The notes under the pieces are model-generated. The model worked only from the letters and a program-made list of their open reading frames with translations. It was not told where the DNA came from and made no database searches. From positions 124,001 to 188,000 of the forward strand of contig NZ_JAJAVH010000008.1 in NCBI RefSeq assembly GCF_020511115.1: a stretch of DNA of 64,000 nt, in the 5' to 3' direction. Each line of letters begins with the position of its first letter. Within the stretch, counting starts at the first letter, position 1. A program made the translations under genes and the position numbers. This document shows, one piece after another, positions 57,810-64,000 of this stretch. The stretch comes from Luteimonas panaciterrae. Its GTDB lineage: Bacteria > Pseudomonadota > Gammaproteobacteria > Xanthomonadales > Xanthomonadaceae.

Positions 57810-57849
57810 GCCAAGGCACGCTAGCGCGGCACTGCCGCGCTGCCTTGGC
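57810..57849. repeat. Bulged 40-bp hairpin upstream of hslV
   Basis: Outer arms gccaaggc (57810-57817) / gccttggc (57842-57849) and inner arms agcgcggca (57823-57831) / tgccgcgct (57833-57841) form a two-stem hairpin with a 5-nt left bulge and a 1-nt loop. It lies in the xerC-hslV gap, 60 bp before hslV. No T-tract; could be the xerC 3' end or an hslV leader structure. A smaller hairpin (agcccc/ggggct, 57767-57783) follows. Confidence 0.5.
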
Positions 57850-57970
57850 GAACGCCCGGCCACGGATCTAGAGCCGCGCCGTCAGCGCGGCGATAGGCTG
57901 GGCGATCCGAAGCCACACTAATGTCGCGCCAAGGATGGCAGCACGACATTACCCACAGAGGCAGCTCGCC

Positions 57971-58858
57971 TTACTTGACTTCCGCCTTCCGCCTCTTCGC
58001 ACGCGGATGCGCCGCGTCATACACCTTCGCCAGATGCTGGAAATCCAGATGCGTATAAATCTGCGTGGTGGCGATGTCGGCATGCCCCAGCAATTCCTGC
58101 ACACCGCGCAGATCACCGGAGGATTCCAGCACATGACTCGCGAAACTGTGCCGCAGCATGTGCGGATGCACATGCTTGAACAATCCTTGCCGCACACCGA
58201 GCTGCTTGATGCGAATCTGCACCGCGCGGGGCGAGATCGCCGCGCCGTGGCGTCCCGGGAATACGGGCGCATCATTGGCGGCGCCCGTTTCCGTGCGCCA
58301 CGCGCGCAACGCCTCGCGCGCATGCGAGCCCACCGGCACGCTGCGCTGCTTGTTGCCTTTGCCGAGCACGGTGACGAGGCCTCCGTCGAGATCCAGATCG
58401 CGCCAACGCAGGTTGCACAGCTCGGACAAGCGCAGGCCCGAGGAATAGAACAGCTCCAGCAGCGCGCGATCGCGCAATCCCAGCATCGCATCGGTGGGCA
58501 GTTCGACCAGCTTCACGGCCTCGTCGGTATCGAGCACCTGCGGCAGCTTGCGCGGCGCCTTCGGTGCGCGCACCGAAGCGGCGGGATTGGCCTCGACGCG
58601 CCCGTGCTTGAGCAGCCATTGGTAGTAGCTGCGGCACGCCGACAGGCGACGCTGCAGGCTGGTCGCGGAAAGACCGCGACGCCGCTCGGCGGCGACGAAG
58701 GCGCGGATGTCCGCGTTCTGCAGCGCTTCCGGATTGTCCCTGCCCTGCGTCTGCGCCCACTGCGCGAGCGCGTCCAGATCGCGCTGGTAGGCATCCAGCG
58801 TGTGCGCCGAAAGCCGGCGCTCGACTTGCAGGTGCGAGATGAAATCGGCGATCGCCAT
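57971..58858 (-). CDS. xerC: Site-specific tyrosine recombinase XerC
   Basis: A 295-residue tyrosine recombinase. The N-terminal SAM-like DNA-binding domain covers 1-90 (ISHLQVERRLSAHTLDAYQRDLDALAQW) and the catalytic domain 105-285 with the first Arg in SGLRLSELCNLRW, HxxR in PHMLRHSFASHVL, second His in LLGHADIATTQIY, and the catalytic Tyr in that last segment. It acts with XerD at dif to resolve chromosome dimers. Length and the DUF484/dapF neighbours fit XerC rather than a phage integrase. Confidence 0.95.
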   Translation of the reverse strand: MAIADFISHLQVERRLSAHTLDAYQRDLDALAQWAQTQGRDNPEALQNADIRAFVAAERRRGLSATSLQRRLSACRSYYQWLLKHGRVEANPAASVRAPKAPRKLPQVLDTDEAVKLVELPTDAMLGLRDRALLELFYSSGLRLSELCNLRWRDLDLDGGLVTVLGKGNKQRSVPVGSHAREALRAWRTETGAANDAPVFPGRHGAAISPRAVQIRIKQLGVRQGLFKHVHPHMLRHSFASHVLESSGDLRGVQELLGHADIATTQIYTHLDFQHLAKVYDAAHPRAKRRKAEVK

Positions 58859-58888
58859 GTTCTATTCTCGCGGTGTTCGGGCGTCGCG

Positions 58889-59569
58889 CTACGGCGCCCG
58901 GTCGAACCGTCGCAACGACGCCGCGAACGCATCTCCCATCATGCGCAGGAACAGCGTGCCCATGCCGGGGTAAAAGCGATTCGGATCACGGCTGCCGACC
59001 GCGACCAGCGCGGTGCCATCCAGCGGCAATAGCGCGCTCGACAGCACTTCCTCGGCACGCATGCCGTACAGCAATGCGTTCTTCTCCGGCTGCAGACGTC
59101 CGCACAGCGGCTCGCCGTCGGCCAGGCAATCGCGGAACGGCGACAAACGTGTGTCGCCCTGGGCGATCGTCTGTAACCAGTCGAGGTCATCGAGACCCGC
59201 GATCGGCTTGAACAGCACGATCCGCACCAGATCGCCGTTGAAATCCTCGGCCAGCGCCGCGGCCATCGCGCGCACGGTGTCGGCGGCATTGTCCTGCTTG
59301 AGCAGCGCCAGCGTGAGCTGATGCGTGCGCACGGCCAGACGCTCGTTCTCCTGCGCGTTGCCGAACAACTCGTGCAGACGGCGCGTGAGCTCGCGATTCT
59401 TGTCGCGCAACACTTCGAGTTGGTAGCTGGCCAGCGACGCGGCCGGCCCTTCCTCGCGCGGCACCACCATGCTCAGGGCGAGGTCCGGGAACTGCTGCAG
59501 GAATTTCGGATGCCGGCGCAGCCATGCGGCGATTTCGTGCGCGCCCAGCTTCTCAGTGTTGTCGATCAT
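58889..59569 (-). CDS. DUF484 family protein
   Basis: A 226-residue cytosolic protein of DUF484, a GAF-like family almost always encoded between dapF and xerC (E. coli yigA position). It starts [32 protein letters not shown], with a helical stretch then a GAF-like core. Role unknown. ATG 59567-59569 overlaps the dapF stop by 4 bp (ATGA); a GTG three codons earlier is possible. Confidence 0.93.
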   Translation of the reverse strand: MIDNTEKLGAHEIAAWLRRHPKFLQQFPDLALSMVVPREEGPAASLASYQLEVLRDKNRELTRRLHELFGNAQENERLAVRTHQLTLALLKQDNAADTVRAMAAALAEDFNGDLVRIVLFKPIAGLDDLDWLQTIAQGDTRLSPFRDCLADGEPLCGRLQPEKNALLYGMRAEEVLSSALLPLDGTALVAVGSRDPNRFYPGMGTLFLRMMGDAFAASLRRFDRAP

Positions 59570-60411
59570 GCGGTCCACTCTCCCTCGAAAACGAATGCGG
59601 CCGGCCCGGCCATCGCGACTTGCGCGGCATCATCGGGCCAGCTGATGCGCAAGTCTCCTCCCGGCAGTGCGACGACGACGTCGCGATCGATGCGCCCGCG
59701 CCGCATCAGCACCGCCGCGGCGGCGCAGGCGCCGCTGCCGCAGGCCAGCGTCTCGCCGGCACCGCGCTCGTACACGCGCAGGCGGATGCGATCGCGCGCG
59801 ACCACCTGCGCGAAGCCGACGTTCACCGATTCTGGAAACCAGGGCGAGGCCTGCAGGGCGGGCCCGAGCCGCGCCACCGGCGCATGATCGATATCGTCGA
59901 CCTCGATCACGGCATGCGGATTGCCCATCGAGACGGCGCCGAAATGCACGCGCTCGCCGTCACTGAGTTCGGCCTCGTAGATATCGCGCGTCTCTCCGAA
60001 GCCGCGCATCGGCACGATCTCCGGCGCGAAGCGCGGGATGCCCATGGCGATGCGATAGCGGCCATCGCCGAGCACATCGACATCATGCGTGCCGGCCGGG
60101 CTATCGAGCGAGAAGCGTTCACCGCTCGCCGCGCCATCGCGCAGCAGCCAGGCAGCGATGCAGCGCGCGCCGTTGCCGCATTGCTGCGAGGTGGAGCCGT
60201 CCGAATTCCAGATGCGGTAGGCCGCTGCCGCCTGCGCGGTTCGCGGCGCTTCGATGGTTAGGATCTGATCGCAGCCGACGCCGGTGTGGCGATCGGCCAG
60301 GGCGCGACACAGTTCCGGTGACGGCGCCGTGCGCGCGCGCAGGTCGAGCACGACGAAATCGTTGCCCGCTCCGTGCATCTTGGTGAACCGCAGGGTTGTC
60401 GCGCTAGCCAT
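59566..60411 (-). CDS. dapF: Diaminopimelate epimerase
   Basis: A 281-residue cofactor-independent racemase converting LL- to meso-diaminopimelate for lysine and peptidoglycan synthesis. The two catalytic Cys are Cys78 in [10 protein letters not shown] and a second near 222 in [13 protein letters not shown]-terminus [13 protein letters not shown] is family-typical. It lies in the conserved lptM-dapF-DUF484-xerC order and supplies the wall precursor used by the machinery at 28.8-38.9 kb. Confidence 0.97.
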   Translation of the reverse strand: MASATTLRFTKMHGAGNDFVVLDLRARTAPSPELCRALADRHTGVGCDQILTIEAPRTAQAAAAYRIWNSDGSTSQQCGNGARCIAAWLLRDGAASGERFSLDSPAGTHDVDVLGDGRYRIAMGIPRFAPEIVPMRGFGETRDIYEAELSDGERVHFGAVSMGNPHAVIEVDDIDHAPVARLGPALQASPWFPESVNVGFAQVVARDRIRLRVYERGAGETLACGSGACAAAAVLMRRGRIDRDVVVALPGGDLRISWPDDAAQVAMAGPAAFVFEGEWTA

Positions 60412-60483
60412 GTCGCGTCGTGGAAGGCATGGGCCTGACGAGCGGGGCTCCCTTTGAAGTGAGCCCGTTTGAAGCGAGCCCGT

Positions 60484-60765
60484 TCAAGGCTGGGTGGAAG
60501 GCGGCGATTCCGCCGGCGTCGTCGACTCCGTCGTGGGAGCCGGAGTCGTGGAAGCCGGGGTCGTCGTGGTGTCGGCGGGCGTTTCCGCGCCGCTGCTGGT
60601 TTCGCTCTTCTCGCCTTCCGTCGGCGTCGTACTGTCGGTAGCCGGCGCGGCGGGCGTCACCGGCGTGGGCGCCGGCTTCTCCGGCAGGACCAGCGGCCCT
60701 TTGTTGCCGCAGGCGGTCAGGGAGAAGGTGACGGCGAGCAGGAGCGGAATGAGAGATGGCTTCAT
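60484..60765 (-). CDS. lptM: LptM (YifL) lipoprotein, LPS translocon chaperone
   Basis: A 93-residue lipoprotein with lipobox LTAC (Cys19) and the LptM signature CGNKGPLVLPEKPAP right after it. LptM helps mature the LptD outer-membrane translocon. The remaining 60 residues are low complexity (Thr, Pro, Glu, Ser), about 30 residues longer than E. coli LptM. Its place before dapF matches E. coli. Confidence 0.9.
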   Translation of the reverse strand: MKPSLIPLLLAVTFSLTACGNKGPLVLPEKPAPTPVTPAAPATDSTTPTEGEKSETSSGAETPADTTTTPASTTPAPTTESTTPAESPPSTQP

Positions 60766-60900
60766 GGGGAGGAGTTTAGCCGCTCATGTCCACAGAAAGA
60801 CAACCCGGTGCGGGCGATCCGTGGCAATGCGATTCAGGCCACGCGATAGGCCGCAGGCTTCGGACAATGCGCTGCGGAGAATGCGCTCCAGGCGGAGCGC

Positions 60901-61260
60901 TCAGCGCCGCGGTTCCGGCCGCAACCACAGCCAGGTCGCCACCGCCGCCATGCAGGCGATGGCGAACGCGGCGATCCAGGGGCGCGAGAACCACAGCAGG
61001 ATCGCCGCGCAGAGGGTCATCGTGATGCTCGCCATCCATTTCGCGCGCCGGCTCACCGCGCCCTGCGCCTGCCAGTCGCGGATCGCCGGGCCGAAGCGCG
61101 GATGCGACAGCAGCCAACTGTGCAAGCGTTCGGAACCACGCGCCGCGGCCCAGGCGGAAATCAGCACGAACACGGTGGTCGGCAACCCCGGCACGAAGAT
61201 GCCGACGATGCCGATACCGAGGCTGACATAGGCGAGCAGCCACCAGGCCCAACGGGGCAT
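60901..61260 (-). CDS. DUF454 (YbaN-like) inner-membrane protein
   Basis: A 119-residue membrane protein with four hydrophobic segments. The motif LGIGIVGIFVPGLPTTVFVLISAWAAARGS near the N-terminus (10-40) is diagnostic of DUF454; SRRAKWMASITMTLC follows. Function unknown. ATG 61258-61260 (MPRWAWW) is chosen over a longer start because it starts directly before the first span. Stands alone. Confidence 0.9.
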   Translation of the reverse strand: MPRWAWWLLAYVSLGIGIVGIFVPGLPTTVFVLISAWAAARGSERLHSWLLSHPRFGPAIRDWQAQGAVSRRAKWMASITMTLCAAILLWFSRPWIAAFAIACMAAVATWLWLRPEPRR

Positions 61261-61352
61261 GTTCAGGACACCATGTTCAATAGCGCTGGGGCGCACGCGT
61301 TCATCCGTGCATTATGCGCGCGGACGAACGCGGGAAAGGCCTGATCGGAGCG

Positions 61353-63515
61353 TTATTGCTTGCCGACGTTCAACTGATCGAGCAGGAACGCGTACATCTC
61401 CGACAGTTCGCGATACTTGCGGAAGCGACCCGACTTGCCGCCGTGACCGGCGTCCATGTTGGTGCGGAACAGGATCGGCTGCTTACCTGTGTCGAGATCG
61501 CGCAGACGCGCCACATACTTGGCCGGCTCCCAGTACTGCACCTGCGAATCCCACAGGCCGGTGCCGACGAACATCGCCGGGTAGGCCTGCTTCTTGAGAT
61601 TGTCGTAGGGCGAGTAGGACAGCATGTACTCGTAGTAATCCTTCTTCTCGGGATTGCCCCATTCGTCGTATTCGTTGGTGGTGAGCGGGATGCTCGGATC
61701 GAGCATCGTGGTCACCACGTCGACGAACGGCACCTGCGAGAGGATCACGTGATACTTCTCCGGCGCCATGTTGGCGACCGCGCCCATCAGCAGGCCACCG
61801 GCGCTGCCGCCGTAAGCGGCGACGCGATCCTTGGCCGCGTAGCCTTCCTTCACCAGATAATCGGTGACGTCGATGAAGTCGGTGAAGGTGTTCTTCTTCT
61901 TGAACAGCTTGCCCTCGTCGTACCACTTGCGGCCCATCTCCTGCCCGCCGCGGATGTGCGCGATGGCATAGACCATGCCGCGGTCGAGCAGACTCACCGT
62001 GGTGAGGCTGAAGCTCGGGTCCATCGACGCACCGTAGCTGCCGTAGGCGTACTGCAGCAGCGCGGCCTTGCCGTTCTTCTCGAAGCCCTTCTTGTAGACG
62101 ATCGAGACCGGAATCTTGGTGCCGTCGCGCGCCGTGGCCCACAGCCGCTCGGTCACATATTGCGACGGGTCGTAGCCGAGTACCGGCTGCTGTTTCAGCT
62201 GGCGACGCTCGCCGGTCTGCGTGTTGAGTTCGTAGGTAGTGGCCGGCGTGGTCATCGAGGTGTAGCTGTAGCGCAGCCAGGGCGTATCGTACTCCGGGTT
62301 GATGTCCAGGCTCATCGAATAGGCCGGCTCGTCGGCAGCGACGTGGCTTTCCTTGCCGTCGGCGGCGATCAGGCGGATACGCTCCAATGCATCAGAGCGC
62401 TCGGCGATCGCGGTGAAACCGTCGAACAGGTCGAAGCCTTCGATGAAGACGTCGTCGCGATGCGCGATCCAGTCCTTCCAGTCCTTGCGCGAGGTGCTGC
62501 CGTCGGGCGCCGTCACCAGCTTGAAGTTCTTGGCACCGTCGGCATTGGTGCGGATCACCCAGCGACCGCCCAGATGCTCGGCGTCGTACTCAACGTCGCG
62601 TTCGCGCGGCGCCAGCACCGTGAATTTGTCGGGATCGGCGGCCGGCGCGCAACGCAGTTCGCTCGACACCGTGCTGCTGACGCCAATGCAGATGTACTTG
62701 TCGTCGCGCGTGCGCGAGATGCCCATGTAGAAGCTGTCGTCCTTTTCCTCGTAGACCAGCTTGTCCTCGCTCGCCGGGGTGCCGAGGACGTGTTTTTTCA
62801 CGCGCACGGTGAGCAGGGTTTCGGGATCGTTCTCGACGTAGAACAGCGTCTTGTTGTCATCGGCCCAGACCAGGTTGGGCGAGATGCCCTTGATCTCGTC
62901 CGGATACAGCTCGCCGGTCTCCAGATTCTTGAACCGGATGTTGTACTGACGGCGGCCGACGGCATCCTCGGCCCAGGCGAGCAGCTTGTTGTCCTGGCTG
63001 ACTTCGTAGTCGCCGACGCTGAAGTAATCCTTGCCCTTCGCCATCGCATTGACGTCGAGCAGTACCTGCTCGCCGGTCTTGTCGGTCTGCTGGGTCGCGG
63101 CGAGCACGCTCAGCGGCGTGGTGCCGTCGGCATCCTTGCGGCGAGCGTGGATCGGATAGTCCTGGCCGGTCTCGAAACGCGTGTAGTACCAGTAGCCGCG
63201 CTCGCGGAACGGCACGGAACTGTCGTCCTGCTTGATGCGCGCCACGATCTCGTTGTAGAGCTTGTCCTGCAACGGCTTGAGCGGCGCCATCACCTGATCG
63301 ACGTAGGCGTTCTCCGCCTTCAGATACCCCAGCATGGCTTCGTTCTTGCGCGCGTCGTCGCGCAGCCAGTAGTACTCGTCCTGCCGTTCGGCACCGAACG
63401 GCGCCTTGACCGTGTGCGGCTTCTTCTCGACATCGGGCGGTGCGGGCAGTTCGGCGGCGGACAGATTCGTGGTCATCATGGAGACGGCGGCAAGAAGAAG
63501 GAGTGTCGGTTTCAT
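61353..63515 (-). CDS. ptrB: Secreted oligopeptidase B (S9A serine peptidase)
   Basis: A 720-residue S9A peptidase that cleaves short peptides after Lys or Arg. Signal peptide 1-21 (MKPTLLLLAAVSMMTTNLSA), beta-propeller at about 95-430 and C-terminal catalytic domain: Ser in AAYGGSAGGLLMGAV, Asp in GTGLWDSQVQYW, His in MDAGHGGKSGRFRKYRE. The signal distinguishes it from cytosolic E. coli PtrB and places it in the periplasm. A further peptidase of the same superfamily follows on the same strand to the right. Confidence 0.94.
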   Translation of the reverse strand: MKPTLLLLAAVSMMTTNLSAAELPAPPDVEKKPHTVKAPFGAERQDEYYWLRDDARKNEAMLGYLKAENAYVDQVMAPLKPLQDKLYNEIVARIKQDDSSVPFRERGYWYYTRFETGQDYPIHARRKDADGTTPLSVLAATQQTDKTGEQVLLDVNAMAKGKDYFSVGDYEVSQDNKLLAWAEDAVGRRQYNIRFKNLETGELYPDEIKGISPNLVWADDNKTLFYVENDPETLLTVRVKKHVLGTPASEDKLVYEEKDDSFYMGISRTRDDKYICIGVSSTVSSELRCAPAADPDKFTVLAPRERDVEYDAEHLGGRWVIRTNADGAKNFKLVTAPDGSTSRKDWKDWIAHRDDVFIEGFDLFDGFTAIAERSDALERIRLIAADGKESHVAADEPAYSMSLDINPEYDTPWLRYSYTSMTTPATTYELNTQTGERRQLKQQPVLGYDPSQYVTERLWATARDGTKIPVSIVYKKGFEKNGKAALLQYAYGSYGASMDPSFSLTTVSLLDRGMVYAIAHIRGGQEMGRKWYDEGKLFKKKNTFTDFIDVTDYLVKEGYAAKDRVAAYGGSAGGLLMGAVANMAPEKYHVILSQVPFVDVVTTMLDPSIPLTTNEYDEWGNPEKKDYYEYMLSYSPYDNLKKQAYPAMFVGTGLWDSQVQYWEPAKYVARLRDLDTGKQPILFRTNMDAGHGGKSGRFRKYRELSEMYAFLLDQLNVGKQ

Positions 63516-63640
63516 AGGTAGGGCTCGCGAGTGTGCGATGCAATGGTGTGTGGCCCCTCCCCCTGCTTGTAGGGGGCGGCTGGGAGGGTGCTGTGAGGGC
63601 GAAACGCCGAATTTGCCGCGCGAAAAGCCCCACCCCAGCC

Positions 63641-63662
63641 CTCCCTTCCATTCGGAAGGGAG
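63641..63662. repeat. CCCTCTCC-type hairpin between peptidase genes
   Basis: ctcccttcc (63641-63649) and ggaagggag (63654-63662), 9-bp perfect arms with a 4-nt loop, 13 bp beyond the stop of the partial peptidase gene. Member of the second repeat family (16596, 47879). Confidence 0.55.
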
Positions 63663-63674
63663 AGAGCGGATTCC

Positions 63675-64000
63675 TTACTTGGTCAGTTCCTTCCAGAGGA
63701 ATGTGTACGCCAGCGCGTTCATGTGTGCCTGCTGCGCGTTGTTCGCCGCGCCGCCATGCCCGCCTTCGATGTTCTCGTAATAGCGCACGTCCTTACTGGC
63801 GGCCTGCATCTTCGCCATCATCTTGCGCGCATGGCCGGGATGGACGCGGTCGTCCTTGGTGGAGGTCATGAAGATCGTCGGCGGGTAGGTCTTGGCCGGG
63901 TCGAACAGGTGATACGGCGAGAAGGTCTTGATGAAATTCCAGTCCGCCGTGTCCGGATCGCCGTACTCGGCCATCCACGAGGCGCCGGCCAGCAGATGGC
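63675..64000 (-). CDS. Prolyl-oligopeptidase-family serine peptidase (C-terminal part)
   Basis: The last 108 codons of a serine peptidase whose 5' end lies past base 64000. The visible part begins HLLAGASWMAEYGDPD and holds TFSPYHLFDP, the Asp motif TSTKDDRVHPGHARKM and the His motif YYENIEGGHGGAANN, all typical of S9 prolyl-oligopeptidases (S9A). The Ser is outside the window. It is 159 bp upstream of oligopeptidase B on the same strand, so the two are likely tandem paralogues. Confidence 0.85.
   Translation of the reverse strand, partial: HLLAGASWMAEYGDPDTADWNFIKTFSPYHLFDPAKTYPPTIFMTSTKDDRVHPGHARKMMAKMQAASKDVRYYENIEGGHGGAANNAQQAHMNALAYTFLWKELTK

Noticed and set aside
57751-57970. Heat-shock (sigma-32) promoter before hslV
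   Set aside because: No convincing CTTGAA / CCCCAT pair at proper spacing was found by eye.
57971-58858. Phage or integron integrase marking an island
   Set aside because: The tyrosine recombinase is XerC by length and by its dapF-DUF484 and hslVU neighbours; no att-like repeats or phage genes are near.
61314-63521. 735-codon plus-strand ORF opposite oligopeptidase B
   Set aside because: Mirror of a gene with complete S9A catalytic motifs.

Overview
The window is GC-rich, densely coded DNA from a gammaproteobacterium, most likely of the Xanthomonadales (Lysobacter/Xanthomonas side). The evidence is the gene order and a few family hallmarks: the lipA-lipB-ybeD / dacC-rlpA-mltB-rodA-mrdA-mreDCB block, the lptM-dapF-DUF484-xerC-hslV-hslU block, an HslV with a short N-terminal extension, many GTG/TTG starts, and dispersed REP-like palindromes between genes. 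No phage, insertion sequence, CRISPR array, rRNA or tRNA was recognised. Long antisense ORFs are frequent and were treated as high-GC shadows.

Layout. 1-702: 5' part of gshA (runs off the left edge). 859-4451 (minus): ABC ATPase, ABC-2 permease, DesK-like kinase and DesR-like regulator in one operon. 4662-9332 (plus): divergent MacAB/LolCDE-like export system (adaptor, ATPase, two FtsX-type permeases). 9756-12401 (minus): MocA-like nucleotidyltransferase, XdhC-like factor and an AraC regulator, followed on the plus strand (12541-19532) by two consecutive molybdenum-hydroxylase cassettes, each [2Fe-2S] subunit + twin-arginine Mo subunit + di-haem cytochrome c-like protein. 19804-23160: two EamA exporters, an Lrp regulator and an Ada-like methyltransferase. 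23259-27717: prc, lipA, lipB, ybeD. 27832-28782: a CsgG/SH3-like secreted protein lying opposite to its neighbours. 28855-38870: peptidoglycan and rod-shape genes dacC, rlpA, mltB, rodA, mrdA, mreD, mreC, mreB. 39212-43397: PfkB kinase, secreted alpha/beta hydrolase, S9 peptidase. 43498-46647: a repeat-rich protein with a C-terminal domain resembling the Xanthomonadales type IV secretion signal (XVIPCD), plus a lipoprotein next to it. 46759-55544: hydrolases, M1 peptidase, ubiE, deaminases and small membrane/redox proteins. 55753-60765: hslU, hslV, xerC, DUF484, dapF, lptM. 60901-64000: DUF454 protein, oligopeptidase B and the 3' end of another prolyl-oligopeptidase-family gene.

How they work together. 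The Mo-hydroxylase region is a self-contained oxidation module: MocA/XdhC homologues would mature the cofactor, the AraC protein is the natural regulator, and the two cytochromes are the likely electron acceptors because no FAD subunit is encoded. The mre/mrd/dac/rlp/mlt genes form the elongation machinery of the cell wall. The most unusual locus is 43498-46647: the large protein has no signal peptide, four tandem 53-residue repeats, a beta-strand-rich body with no recognised enzyme motif, and an XVIPCD-like tail. I propose it is an uncharacterised antibacterial effector of a VirB/VirD4-type killing system, with the adjacent lipoprotein a possible immunity partner. No type IV secretion gene is in the window, so this rests on the tail motifs and must be tested against the rest of the genome.
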